64,000 nucleotides of DNA from Longimicrobium terrae (lineage in GTDB: Bacteria > Gemmatimonadota > Gemmatimonadetes > Longimicrobiales > Longimicrobiaceae). The notes beneath the pieces were generated by a model. It worked only from the letters and a program-made list of their open reading frames with translations. It was not told the DNA's origin and did not search any database. Positions 8,201 to 17,444 of this stretch are shown in pieces (position 1 is the first letter of the stretch; each line of letters opens with the position of its first letter). The stretch spans positions 1-64,000 of the forward strand of contig NZ_JACHIA010000004.1 of assembly GCF_014202995.1 (NCBI RefSeq), in the 5' to 3' direction. Made by a program: the position numbers and the translations under genes.

Positions 8201-8784
8201 AAGAGGACCGGCGGCTGAAGTTCCTGCTGGAGCAGCAGAGCGACCTCACCCGCGCGCGAGACGACCTTTCCAGTGCCATCCGGCAGATCAACCGCACGGC
8301 AAAGGAGGTGTTCATGGGCACCTTCAACGTCGTGCGCGAGAACTTTCACCGCACCTTTCAGTCGCTCTTTCAGGGCGGCGAGGCAGACGTGTGGCTGGCC
8401 GATCCGGACGATCCGCTGGAGTCGCCCATCGAGATCCACGCCTCGCCGCGCGGCAAGAAGACGCAGCGCATCCACCTGCTCTCCGGCGGGGAGCGCACGC
8501 TGACGGCGCTGTCGCTCCTCTTCGCCATCTACCTGGTCAAGCCGTCGCCGTTCTGCCTGTTCGACGAGGTGGACGCGCCGCTGGACGAGAGCAACGTGGG
8601 CCGCTTCATCCAGCTGCTGAACGACTTCAAGGCGCAGACGCAGTTCATCGTCATCACCCACAATCCCCGCACGATGGAAGCGGCGGACTGGATCTACGGC
8701 GTGACGATGGAGGAGCCCGGCGTGTCGACCATCGTGGGCGTGGAACTGGAGGGTGCGTGGCCGTTCGGCGAGAGGGTCGCATAA
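5236..8784 (+). CDS. smc: Chromosome segregation ATPase SMC
   Basis: Full-length SMC of 1182 residues. It forms the two-armed ATPase that, with ScpA/ScpB, compacts and separates chromosomes. Visible parts: Walker A GSNGCGKSN (residues 31-39); two long coiled-coil arms (about 170-500 and 670-1010) rich in Arg, Glu and Ala; a hinge domain at about 505-640; signature LLSGGE (1081-1086); and Walker B with CLFDEVDAPLDE (Asp1110, Glu1111). The start overlaps the upstream SPOR gene by 4 bases. Its stop codon is followed at once by a short AGTGCCCGGTGC repeat unit also seen after aroQ. Confidence 0.97.
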   Translation: MKLRSLQLHGFKSFADKTVLELRDGVTAIVGSNGCGKSNTADGVRWVLGETRAGALRSGKMEEVIFQGSFKRRPLNYAEVSLVFSNEDGSVAIPQTEIEIARKVFREGGSEYYLNRQSCRLRDIHDLLRDTGLGSNAYSIIESGMIDAILSERPDERRAMFEEAAGIGRYKDRRKAAQRRLEAAEVDLSRLSDLVGEVESKVRALSRQRRKAQRHLELQARRLDLEMAIARAEVDALDRSIAAATARLVALEQAGREAGTERTTAEAIVAERRIEAAELTRRRGEVAARLDEVRRRLDTREREILLADERRSHAELRIAQLVRERGELSERAERMAADATRLEGERARGAARLEGVRERLEARREENEAVRATLASHRRASEEAAARARDLARETASAEGERAAADRRQTEAAERIARLTAQEAQIAASLRELEAQTELWSGQSEVLRDRLNAALDAAEHAREEVRVLRGREASVRDALRAADDRLSRLSAQVSAREALERSYEGFSPAVSAIMGQTERFPGVLAPLADFVRATTEDAAVSGAVESFLGALLQALVVRDLAAARRVRRWFRDEWDGGGTLLLLPLDAPGVREAVGAIHSARLGVAGHGEAAAWVDTFLAGLTLVAGEDPLQAYPDGSRVDGLGDTVDPRGVIRLGEPVSGEGILARREALARLRAEVEEARADHDRLAADRAAAAEQAAISEEQAREAEEYVRRMEGELRQMDADAAAHGHQQGRIRREREEVGVALGNANKLARETAERIAALDARLAELQRTWSDVAAAALATSSALTELDTAWEAARDEESELRVAAARAEGELKELDRALGAATQGAAGARGRGRTLEAEAEELRRSLEGLSGVRDRAGGEVQGLFADRDREAAALANLDTRLGELDVEVSRAEERARVSRRRETEAAEERHRLELERAEQESRRVRASERVEAEWGRPWEVLLTQAAPVEEGTPDAWRAEVREVAQAVDALGPINMLAVQEHEEEDRRLKFLLEQQSDLTRARDDLSSAIRQINRTAKEVFMGTFNVVRENFHRTFQSLFQGGEADVWLADPDDPLESPIEIHASPRGKKTQRIHLLSGGERTLTALSLLFAIYLVKPSPFCLFDEVDAPLDESNVGRFIQLLNDFKAQTQFIVITHNPRTMEAADWIYGVTMEEPGVSTIVGVELEGAWPFGERVA

Positions 8785-8931
8785 AAGAGCAGTGCCCGGT
8801 GCGCATCCAGCCTGAGTGGCACACGATCATGCGCGGAGCGTCTTTGCGGACGTCGTGCTTGATCCTGAGCACTTGCTTCTGTCGCTTCCGTCCTCTCCGC
8901 CGTTCCTTTGCCGCCACCTACCGCATTAAGC

Positions 8932-8960
8932 TTGTGCTTGTGCCCCCACGTTGCTAGACT
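8932..8960 (+). promoter_or_regulatory. Promoter for the DAHP synthase gene
   Basis: TTGTGC, 17-nt spacer, TAGACT. Predicted start near 8967, about 58 bases before the ATG at 9025. Confidence 0.65.
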
Positions 8961-9024
8961 CTGTGGCCCCGGATTGGTAGATTCATCCCCGCAGCTCCGC
9001 TCTCCCCAGAAGGAATCCAGACCC

Positions 9025-10083
9025 ATGCTGGTGGTCATGAGACATGATGCGACGGCGGCCGAGATCGACGCCGTCGTCCGCACGATAAACGAACTCGGAT
9101 ACGAGGCGCGCCCCATCCCCGGAAAGATGCGCACCGCCATCGGCCTGATCGGCAACGATGGCAAGGTGAACGCCGACCGGATCGAGGCGCTCAACGGCGT
9201 GCTGGAGATCATTCACGTCTCGCAGCAGTACAAGCAGGTGTCCCGCGAATGGCGCGAGGAGCCCACCATCGTCACGCTCGACAACGGCACCCGCATCGGC
9301 GCTGGCGAGGTTTCGGTGATGGCCGGCCCGTGCTCGGTGGAGAGCGAAGAGCAGATCATCGGCATCGCGCACCGCCTGCGCGACGCGGGCGCCACCATTC
9401 TGCGCGGTGGCGCCTTCAAGCCCCGCACCTCGCCCTACTCGTTCCAGGGGATGGGCGAAGACGGGCTCAAGCTGCTGGCCCGCGCCCGCGAAGAAACGGG
9501 AATGTCCATCGTCACCGAGGCGGTGGACCCCGAAAGCCTGGACCTGGTGGTGGAGTACGCCGACATCGTGCAGATCGGTGCGCGCAACATGCAGAACTTT
9601 TCGCTGCTGCGCCGCGCCGGCCGGGCGGGGAAGCCGGTGCTGCTCAAGCGCGGGATGGCGGCCACCGTCAAGGACCTGCTCCTGTCCGCCGAGTACCTGC
9701 TGGCCGAGGGCAACGGCAACGTGATTCTGTGCGAGCGCGGCGTGCGCGGCTTTGACACGCACACCCGCAACCTGCTGGACCTTACGGCCATTCCGGTGGT
9801 CAAGTCGCTGTCGCACCTGCCCATCATCGCCGACCCCAGCCACGGCACGGGCCTGCGCGCCAAGGTCATTCCCATGGCGCGCGCCGCGGTGGCCGCCGGG
9901 GCCGACGGGCTGATGATCGAGGTGCACCCTGACCCGGAACACGCCATGTCCGACGGCGCCCAGTCGCTGTACCCCGACCAGTTCGAGGAACTGATGTCGC
10001 AGATCGCCGTGATCGCCGAAGCGATCGGGCAGCGCATGGTGGCCCCGCTTCCCGCCGTGGAAGGTGCCGCGGCGGCCGGGTGA
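9025..10083 (+). CDS. aroF: 3-deoxy-7-phosphoheptulonate (DAHP) synthase, AroF/AroA(Ibeta) type
   Basis: Condenses phosphoenolpyruvate with erythrose 4-phosphate, the first step of the shikimate pathway. 352 residues: an N-terminal ferredoxin-like domain (1-70, MLVVMRHDATAAEIDAVV), typical of the Thermotoga/Bacillus-like subclass and used there for allosteric control. The catalytic TIM barrel follows, with AGPCSVES, FKPRTSPYSFQG, IGARNMQNF, LLKRG, ILCERG and DPSHGTG. AGAAGGAA lies 10 bases before ATG 9025, which fixes the start. It overlaps yraN by 20 bases. Confidence 0.95.
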   Translation: MLVVMRHDATAAEIDAVVRTINELGYEARPIPGKMRTAIGLIGNDGKVNADRIEALNGVLEIIHVSQQYKQVSREWREEPTIVTLDNGTRIGAGEVSVMAGPCSVESEEQIIGIAHRLRDAGATILRGGAFKPRTSPYSFQGMGEDGLKLLARAREETGMSIVTEAVDPESLDLVVEYADIVQIGARNMQNFSLLRRAGRAGKPVLLKRGMAATVKDLLLSAEYLLAEGNGNVILCERGVRGFDTHTRNLLDLTAIPVVKSLSHLPIIADPSHGTGLRAKVIPMARAAVAAGADGLMIEVHPDPEHAMSDGAQSLYPDQFEELMSQIAVIAEAIGQRMVAPLPAVEGAAAAG

Positions 10084-10468
10084 GCCAACGCCGCCCCGCC
10101 CGTCCGGCGCCAACAAGGCGCTGGGCGACCGCGGGGAGGCCATGGCGGCCGCCTTTCTGGCGGGCCGCGGGTGGGAGATCCTTCACCGCAATTACAGAAT
10201 CGGACACAGGGAGATCGACCTCGTCGCGCGCAGCGGCGAGGTCGTCGCTTTTGTGGAAGTAAAAACGCGCGGCGGGCTGGGCTACGGGCATCCCCTGTAC
10301 GCCATCACCCGGGCCAAGCGGCGCGAGATCCAGCAGGTGGCGCAGGCATGGATCGACAACCACGGCGCCCCCGGCGACACCTACCGCTTCGACGCCATCG
10401 GCATCCTGCTCCCCGTGGGCGGCGAGCCCGTCATCGAGCACGTGGAAGACGCGTGGCGCCTGGGCTGA
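10064..10468 (+). CDS. YraN family (UPF0102) predicted nuclease
   Basis: 134-residue UPF0102/YraN protein with the Holliday-junction-resolvase-like core. GDRGEAMAAAFL is followed by the nuclease signature REIDLVARSGEVVAFVEVKTR, which has the D-(ExK) arrangement. The first 18 residues are a Pro-rich extension; because of it the gene overlaps the end of the DAHP synthase gene, and a shorter start at ATG 10142 would remove the overlap. The biochemical role of YraN proteins remains poorly defined; nuclease activity is inferred from the fold. Confidence 0.9.
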   Translation: MPRRPGEPTPPRPSGANKALGDRGEAMAAAFLAGRGWEILHRNYRIGHREIDLVARSGEVVAFVEVKTRGGLGYGHPLYAITRAKRREIQQVAQAWIDNHGAPGDTYRFDAIGILLPVGGEPVIEHVEDAWRLG

Positions 10469-10519
10469 GCCGTCCAGGGAGCGCCACGCTTGCAGAAACC
10501 CAAGCCGTTGGGTTATCGT

Positions 10520-10771
10520 ATGCCAGTCGTATTGAGAGAAGATGGATGGAAATTCGTCATTTACCCGAACGATCATCCGCCACCTCATGTGCACGTCCGC
10601 AGAGCGGGCGGGATCAGGGTAAAGGTGCTGCTGCCCCACAGTGGAGAGTCCGTGCGGATTGTCTGGTTTCGTGACGGGCCCCCTCTGGAGGCTGCCCGGG
10701 CGGGCCTTCTAGTCGAGAAGCACGCCGATGTACTACTCGCAGCGTGGGAACGGATTCATGGACTACCCTAG
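10520..10771 (+). CDS. DUF4160 domain protein
   Basis: 83-residue DUF4160 protein with the family hallmark FVIYPNDHPPPHVHVR. ATG 10520 places the domain at the N terminus; an in-frame start at 10490 would add 10 residues. It overlaps the following DUF2442 gene by 14 bases, an arrangement often seen for these two families and often discussed as a toxin-antitoxin-like pair. No enzymatic function is established; the pairing role is inference. Confidence 0.85.
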   Translation: MPVVLREDGWKFVIYPNDHPPPHVHVRRAGGIRVKVLLPHSGESVRIVWFRDGPPLEAARAGLLVEKHADVLLAAWERIHGLP

Positions 10772-11336
10772 ACTGACGGAAGAGGAATTTCTTGCTCAGG
10801 CGGAGGCCGCCCGCGGAGCCGACCGCATCGCCGAACTGACAGAGCCACGGGCGAAGTCGGTGAAGTACAATCGCGAAACCGGGCGGATCGACGTTGAGCT
10901 CAAGCTCGGTCATGCATTCTCGTTCCTGCCCAGCCTGTACAAGTATCTGGAAGGCTTTACGCCCGAGCAGCTCGCAGCTGTTGAGACGGATGACGTGGGA
11001 GATGGGCTCTTCTGGGAAGAACTGGACATGCACATCTCTACGGCGGGCGTGCTGGCGACCATCATGGGAGATGCCCTGCTGCAGGCGTTCGCCGGGCGCG
11101 GTGGTGCTTCGCGCAGCGAGGCCAAGGGGAAGGCGGCGCGCCTGAACGGCCGCAAGGGCGGCCGGCCGCGCAAGAAGGTGCGCCCGGCCGAGTATCCAAC
11201 CGTCACCGGCTACGGCACGATGCAGCTGCGCGAGCCGGAGCACCCGTGGGGACAGGCGGATGACGAGCCCGGGGCCCCGCCATCGCCGGCGGAATCGTCC
11301 GCCGCGCCGGATTCTCCCGTAACGCGGGAAGGCTGA
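10758..11336 (+). CDS. DUF2442 domain protein with long basic tail
   Basis: 192 residues from ATG 10758. The DUF2442 core lies at about 30-105 (KYNRETGRIDVELKLGHAF, FTPEQLAAVE, LFWEELDMHIS). It is unusually extended: residues 115-145 are basic (EAKGKAARLNGRKGGRPRKK), resembling DNA-binding tails, and the last 35 are acidic/Pro-rich. It overlaps the upstream DUF4160 gene by 14 bases, so the pair is co-translated. The basic tail suggests DNA-binding autoregulation (inference). Its stop merges with a very strong terminator. Confidence 0.85.
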   Translation: MDYPRLTEEEFLAQAEAARGADRIAELTEPRAKSVKYNRETGRIDVELKLGHAFSFLPSLYKYLEGFTPEQLAAVETDDVGDGLFWEELDMHISTAGVLATIMGDALLQAFAGRGGASRSEAKGKAARLNGRKGGRPRKKVRPAEYPTVTGYGTMQLREPEHPWGQADDEPGAPPSPAESSAAPDSPVTREG

Positions 11337-11378
11337 AACAGATCGGGGGCGGCGCATGGCGCCGCCCCCGATCTGTTT
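11336..11378. terminator. Bidirectional terminator with a 20-bp perfect stem
   Basis: 11336-11355 pairs without mismatch with 11359-11378 around loop ATG; it ends CTGTTTTC on the plus strand and mirrors it on the minus strand. It separates the DUF4160/DUF2442 pair from the minus-strand precursor peptides. Confidence 0.95.
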
Positions 11379-11392
11379 TCCCTGTCCATCCG

Positions 11393-11557
11393 TCAGCAGC
11401 AGCCCGTGATGTTGCATTCACAGATGTTGCGGGTCGGCTGGCATCCCACCGTCGCCGCCTGCACCGCCTCTACCGCCCTGTCCGACTCCGGAACGGCGTT
11501 CGCGACTTCGAACGTCGTGACGGTGAGCGATTCCGTGTCCATCCGCAGATTGGCCAT
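11393..11557 (-). CDS. Small Cys-rich RiPP-like precursor with pinensin-type leader
   Basis: 54-residue peptide. The leader MANLRMDTESLTVTTFEVAN matches the L-x-[LM]-D-x-E-x-L-x-V-x-[ST]-F-E-[TV] pattern of pinensin-type lanthipeptide leaders. The C-terminal half carries five cysteines and two Thr (GCQPTRNICECNITGCC). AGGAG sits 7 bases before the ATG. A homologous copy, frameshifted, lies 70 bases upstream. No lanthipeptide synthetase or transporter is adjacent: the neighbours are the DUF2442 gene and dnaX, so any modifying enzymes act in trans. Leader similarity is seen; lanthipeptide identity is inferred. Confidence 0.7.
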   Translation of the reverse strand: MANLRMDTESLTVTTFEVANAVPESDRAVEAVQAATVGCQPTRNICECNITGCC

Positions 11558-11630
11558 CGTGGTCTCCTCGTGGGGAAAGTGACGGCTCGCCTTGGGGCGG
11601 CCGTGCGTTGCGGCGCGGCGGGTTCCGCGC

Positions 11631-11793
11631 TCAGCAGCAGAGCGTGTCGCAGTCCGAGATGCGGTACGACTGGCAACCGATCTGGGTGGCGCGCGGCGCG
11701 CGCCTTGTCGGCGGCGAGCAGATCGGTACGCGCGTCCGCGGTTTCGAACGAGGTAACCTCGAGGGCCTCCACGTTCATCTGAAGCCTGGGCAT
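11631..11793 (-). pseudogene. Frameshifted second RiPP-like precursor
   Basis: Reading from ATG 11793 gives a clear leader, MPRLQMNVEALEVTSFETAD, behind a strong AGGAGGAG. The Cys-rich core homologous to the neighbouring peptide (GCQSYRISDCDTLCC, then TGA at 11631-11633) lies in another frame. The span is 163 bases, one more than a multiple of three, so a single extra base in the GC run at about 11687-11704 accounts for it. Without it the peptide would be 53 residues. Either a true inactivating indel or a sequencing/assembly error in a GC homopolymer-like tract. Confidence 0.65.
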
Positions 11794-11975
11794 GGCGTGA
11801 CTCCTCCTGTGCGATGTCCGGTCGGCGGACGCCGATTCACCCGCCGCCAATCCCCCGGAACGGGACGGCTGTAATCCAACGTAACGGCGGATAAGGAATG
11901 CCGCCAGTGCCCGGAGTGCCGTCGCGGAGCATTCCCGGCCCCGTTTCCCACGGCCGCCCGTCCACGCCGCCGCCG

Positions 11976-12004
11976 TTGAGGTGGCTTGCACGCCGGGCTA
12001 TATT
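11976..12004 (+). promoter_or_regulatory. Promoter for dnaX
   Basis: TTGAGG, 17-nt spacer, TATATT. The predicted start near 12011 lies after the ATG at 11986, which excludes that upstream start and supports GTG 12046. Confidence 0.75.
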
Positions 12005-12045
12005 GCACGCTGTCAGAAGTTCACCCCGCGTTCCCCGGCAGTTCC

Positions 12046-14223
<2,178 letters not shown>

Positions 14224-14244
14224 CGCGGATTTTCCTCCGCCCGT

Positions 14245-14264
14245 CCGCTTCTCTGGCGAAGCGG
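14245..14264 (+). terminator. Hairpin between dnaX and ybaB
   Basis: CCGCTTC (14245-14251) pairs with GAAGCGG (14258-14264); TTCTTTTT follows 8 bases later. Weak terminator or attenuator. Confidence 0.4.
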
Positions 14265-14306
14265 TCTGACGTTCTTTTTCCGCCTTGGCGGACCTGAATT
14301 CGAGCG

Positions 14307-14627
14307 ATGAACAACTTTCAGCAGATTCTTCAGATGGGCCAGCAGGTGCAGGCCCGCATCTCTCAGTTGCAGACTGAACTGGGCCAGAAGACCGTCACCT
14401 GCTCCAGCGGCGGCGGCATGGTGACCGTGACCGCGGACGGACGTGGAAAGCTGCGCTCCATCAAGATCGATCCCACGGTGGTGCAGGCCGAAGACGTGGA
14501 GATGCTGGAGGACCTGGTGATCGCCGCCGTGAACGAGGCGCAGAACCGGGCCCAGCAGATGTACGACGACGAAATGCGCAAGGTCTCCGGCGGGCTCCAG
14601 CTTCCGTTTCCCATTCCGGGGCTCTGA
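14307..14627 (+). CDS. YbaB/EbfC family nucleoid-associated protein
   Basis: 106-residue YbaB/EbfC protein, a small dimeric DNA-binding protein. The helix MNNFQQILQMGQQVQARISQ is followed by the beta core (GGGMVTVTADGRGKLRSIKI) and the C-terminal helix AAVNEAQNRAQQM. It sits between dnaX and recR, 6 bases before recR, the standard conserved order for these genes. Confidence 0.95.
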   Translation: MNNFQQILQMGQQVQARISQLQTELGQKTVTCSSGGGMVTVTADGRGKLRSIKIDPTVVQAEDVEMLEDLVIAAVNEAQNRAQQMYDDEMRKVSGGLQLPFPIPGL

Positions 14628-14633
14628 CGCCGC

Positions 14634-15221
14634 GTGTCGGCCATCGACGACCTGGTGGGCGAGTTCGCGCGGCTTCCCGGCATCGGCCGCAAGACGGCGC
14701 TGCGGCTCGCCTTTCACCTGCTCAAGGCGCCGGATGACGACGCCCGGCGCCTGGCGCGCAGCATCATCGAGGTGCGCGACAAGGTCCGCCCATGCGAGCG
14801 GTGCGGCAACCTGAGCGATTCCACCCCCTGCGCCATCTGCCTCAGCCCCCGCCGCGACCCCGCCACCCTGTGCGTGGTGGAGGAGGCGTCGGACATCATG
14901 GCCATCGAGCGCACCGGCGAGTACCGCGGGCTGTACCACGTGCTCGGCGGCCGCCTGTCGCCGCTGGACGGCATCGGCCCGTCGGAGCTGAACGTGCCGC
15001 CGCTGCTGGCGCGCGCGGGCACGGGCGAAGTGCGCGAGGTGGTGCTGGCGACCAATCCCAGCGTGGAGGGCGAGGCGACGGCGCTGTACCTGGCCCGCCT
15101 GCTGTCTCCGCTGGGCCTGCGGGTGACGCGGATTGCCCGCGGGCTCCCCGTGGGAGGTGACCTGGAGTACGCCGACGGCGTCACCATCGCCGAGGCGCTG
15201 GCCGGGCGCCGCGAGCTGTAG
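14634..15221 (+). CDS. recR: Recombination mediator RecR
   Basis: RecR works with RecO (and RecF) to load RecA on gapped DNA. 195 residues from GTG 14634: helix-hairpin-helix (LPGIGRKTALRLAFHLL), C4 zinc finger (Cys54, Cys57, Cys66, Cys69), Toprim domain beginning LCVVEEASDIMAIE, and the C-terminal ATNPSVEGEATALYLARLL with RIARGLPVGGDLEYAD. The stop is immediately followed by a pair of terminators. Confidence 0.97.
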   Translation: MSAIDDLVGEFARLPGIGRKTALRLAFHLLKAPDDDARRLARSIIEVRDKVRPCERCGNLSDSTPCAICLSPRRDPATLCVVEEASDIMAIERTGEYRGLYHVLGGRLSPLDGIGPSELNVPPLLARAGTGEVREVVLATNPSVEGEATALYLARLLSPLGLRVTRIARGLPVGGDLEYADGVTIAEALAGRREL

Positions 15222-15244
15222 GCCGCGCCGCGAGCGCGGCTTTT
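15222..15244 (+). terminator. First terminator after recR
   Basis: GCCGCGC (15222-15228) pairs with GCGCGGC (15234-15240), followed by TTTT. It begins on the base after the recR stop. Confidence 0.75.
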
Positions 15245-15255
15245 GCTTCTGTACC

Positions 15256-15286
15256 GCCGCGGCCCCGCCGCGGCCTTTTGTTTTTT
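15256..15286 (+). terminator. Second terminator after recR
   Basis: GCCGCGG (15256-15262) pairs with CCGCGGC (15268-15274), followed by CTTTTGTTTTTT. The double terminator cleanly ends the dnaX-recR unit. Confidence 0.9.
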
Positions 15287-15354
15287 GGGGATCGCCGCGT
15301 TAGGTTGGTGCCGCGTTCACCCCACTCCAGGATTCCCGTCCTCCTTCCCGGGTG

Positions 15355-15666
15355 ATGGAAAGCAAGCGACTCGTACGGACCGCCACGTTCGCCCTGCTCG
15401 CCGTCGCGGCCGCCGCCGCGCTGGGCGGGCTGCTGGTGCGCGACCAGATCAGCCGCAGCCGCCGCGACCTGTTCAGCCCCCATCCGCTCCGCCGGCTCGC
15501 CGCGCTGGAGTACCTGGGCGGCGTTCCGGCCTCGGTGGATACGGTTCTGCTGCTGCGCGACTTTCTGGCGTGGGAACAGCGCCCGCTGCTGCGCAAGCGT
15601 GCGCAGGGCGTGCTGCTGCGCCTGGAAGCCGGGCTGGATTCGCGGCACCCCACGGAGGTCGCCTGA
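15355..15666 (+). CDS. Small single-pass membrane protein of unknown function
   Basis: 103 residues: a basic start (ESKRLVRTA), one transmembrane helix (about residues 8-28, Ala/Leu-rich), then a short, mostly helical domain. Its segment SPHPLRRLAALEYLGGV and DTVLLLRDFLAWEQRPLLRKRAQ resembles HEAT-like helical pairs, but I do not recognise a family. The stop overlaps the next start (TGATG at 15664-15668), so it is coupled to the Roadblock and MglA genes and probably works with that module. GTG 15352 is an alternative start. Confidence 0.75.
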   Translation: MESKRLVRTATFALLAVAAAAALGGLLVRDQISRSRRDLFSPHPLRRLAALEYLGGVPASVDTVLLLRDFLAWEQRPLLRKRAQGVLLRLEAGLDSRHPTEVA

Positions 15667-16172
15667 TGGCCGGAACCGGCGCCAGCAGCTGGTCGTTCGA
15701 GGAACAGGACGTTCACCGCATCGACCGCATTCTGCAGAGCTTTCTGTACGACTCCAACGCCCGCTGCGCCCTGCTGGTGGACCGCACGGGGCAGCTGGTG
15801 ACCACGGCGGGCGAAAAGCCCGAGTTTGACTCCGTGGCGTTCTCGTCGCTGGCGGCGGCCGATTTTTCGGCCAACGACCAGCTGGCGGCAATGATCGGCG
15901 AAACCGAGTTCAGCTCGCTCTTTCACCAGGGCGAGAAGGAATCGATGTACCTGGCCGACGTGGTTCGGCGGGTGATCCTCGTGGTCCTGTTCGACAACCG
16001 GACCACCCTGGGAATGATCCGGATCAAGGTGAAGGCGGTCGTGCGCGAACTCTCGGAAGTGTTCAGCGAACTGTTCGCGCGGTCCGCGGCGTCGCCGCAG
16101 GGCGCGCGCGTGGAGGCGGGCTTTGTGGACGAGGCGGAGGATGAGATCGACCGCCTGTTCGGCGATCTCTAG
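15666..16172 (+). CDS. Roadblock/LC7 domain protein, probable MglA partner
   Basis: 168 residues. The Roadblock/LC7 fold spans about 15-125: a first helix RIDRILQSFLYDSNARCALLVDRTGQLVTT, the strand VILVVLFDNRTTLGMIRI and the last helix VRELSEVFSEL. Proteins of this family (for example MglB) act as GTPase-activating or scaffold partners for Ras-like MglA. The gene is directly upstream of an mglA-type GTPase with 12 bases between them, so that pairing is strongly suggested. An acidic C-terminal tail follows the domain. Confidence 0.85.
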   Translation: MAGTGASSWSFEEQDVHRIDRILQSFLYDSNARCALLVDRTGQLVTTAGEKPEFDSVAFSSLAAADFSANDQLAAMIGETEFSSLFHQGEKESMYLADVVRRVILVVLFDNRTTLGMIRIKVKAVVRELSEVFSELFARSAASPQGARVEAGFVDEAEDEIDRLFGDL

Positions 16173-16184
16173 GAGGCCGCGCCC

Positions 16185-16763
16185 ATGTCGATGATCAACT
16201 ACGCCTCGCGCGAGATCAACTGCAAGATCGTGTACTACGGTCCCGGCCTGTGCGGAAAGACCACCAACCTCGAGTACATCTTCGAGAAGGTGGCTCCCAA
16301 CACGCGCGGCAAGCTGATCTCGCTGGCGACGGAAACGGAACGCACGCTGTTCTTTGACTTTCTGCCGGTGGACCTGGGGTCCATCCGCGGGTTCAAGACG
16401 CGCTTTCACCTGTACACCGTCCCCGGGCAGGTATACTACAACGCGTCGCGCAAGCTCATCCTCAAGGGGGTGGACGGCGTGGTGTTCGTGGCCGACAGCC
16501 AGGTGGAGCGGCTGGACGCCAACATCGAGTCCATGCACAACCTGTACGACAACCTGTCGGAGTACGGGCTGGACCTGCGCGAGATTCCGTTCGTCATCCA
16601 GTACAACAAGCGCGACCTTCCCAACATCTCCTCGCTCGAGGAGCTGCAGCGGGAGCTGAACCCCACCGGCGTGCCCACCTTCGAGGCGGTGGGCGTGCGC
16701 GGCATCGGGGTGTTCGACACGCTCAAGGCGGTCAGCAAGCTGGTCATCAAGGCCCTCAGCTGA
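16185..16763 (+). CDS. mglA: MglA-type small Ras-like GTPase
   Basis: 192-residue MglA-family GTPase, the polarity switch that in Myxococcus positions motility machinery. P-loop GPGLCGKTT (19-27) is followed by [23 protein letters not shown], the family's switch region, then [22 protein letters not shown] and the guanine-specificity motif NKRDLP. Coupled to a Roadblock protein just upstream. A pilT-type gene lies elsewhere in the window, so control of type IV pili or general polarity is plausible; no motility phenotype can be read from the sequence. Confidence 0.93.
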   Translation: MSMINYASREINCKIVYYGPGLCGKTTNLEYIFEKVAPNTRGKLISLATETERTLFFDFLPVDLGSIRGFKTRFHLYTVPGQVYYNASRKLILKGVDGVVFVADSQVERLDANIESMHNLYDNLSEYGLDLREIPFVIQYNKRDLPNISSLEELQRELNPTGVPTFEAVGVRGIGVFDTLKAVSKLVIKALS

Positions 16764-16777
16764 CCCGGGAGCCCCCA

Positions 16778-17428
16778 ATGGCCTGGCGCAACCTGCCGAA
16801 CGCAATCACGCTGGGACGCATCGTCCTGGCGGTGGTGGTCGCGCCCATGGTGATGACCGACTCGTTCGGCTGGCGCATCTCGGGGTTCATCGTCTTTCTG
16901 ATCGCGGCTTTCTCGGACTTGTACGACGGCCACCTGGCGCGGTCGCGCAACCTGATCAGCGATTTCGGCAAGCTGATGGACCCGCTGGCCGACAAGCTTC
17001 TGCTGGCCGCCACGTTCATCCCCTTCTACCTGCTGTGCCACGGCGCCGAGCCGGAAACGCCGTTTCCCTGGTTCGGCGGCGTTCTGCCGTGGTGGATCAT
17101 GGCCATCATCTTCGGCCGCGAGATCTTCATCACCGTGTTCCGCGGCTTCGCGGCCAAGCGGGGGATCGTTCTGGCGGCGGGGAACGCCGGCAAGCTCAAG
17201 GCGGTCTTTCAGAACGTCTTCATCGGCGCGGCCATCTTCTGGTACGCGCTGCAGTCCGCCGCCCGCGAAAATGGCTGGGATACGCCGTTCTGGCGCTTCT
17301 GGCAGCAGTTTCACTGGGTGTTCACCGTGGTGGTGCTCACGGTGGCGGTGGTGCTGACGGTGTATTCGCTCTACATCTACCTGCGCGACTTCGGCCTGTT
17401 CGGGGGCCGCCGCGCCCCCGCTCCCTGA
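16778..17428 (+). CDS. pgsA: CDP-alcohol phosphatidyltransferase, PgsA-like
   Basis: 216-residue integral membrane enzyme with about six helices, likely CDP-diacylglycerol-glycerol-3-phosphate 3-phosphatidyltransferase (phosphatidylglycerophosphate synthase). The full CDP-alcohol phosphotransferase motif is present: D-LY-DG-HL-AR, eight residues, G-KLM-D-PLA-D (residues about 47-71). The N terminus NLPNAITLGRIVLA is typical of PgsA. It follows mglA by 14 bases and precedes the lipase gene by 16, suggesting one operon. Substrate assignment rests on similarity. Confidence 0.9.
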   Translation: MAWRNLPNAITLGRIVLAVVVAPMVMTDSFGWRISGFIVFLIAAFSDLYDGHLARSRNLISDFGKLMDPLADKLLLAATFIPFYLLCHGAEPETPFPWFGGVLPWWIMAIIFGREIFITVFRGFAAKRGIVLAAGNAGKLKAVFQNVFIGAAIFWYALQSAARENGWDTPFWRFWQQFHWVFTVVVLTVAVVLTVYSLYIYLRDFGLFGGRRAPAP

Positions 17429-17444
17429 CACTCCCGCGCCCCGA

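Noticed and set aside
11470-11991. 173-residue minus-strand frame over the precursor region
   Set aside because: It merges the leader of the frameshifted peptide with the antisense of its true core; homology to the neighbouring peptide shows the 53-54 residue reading.
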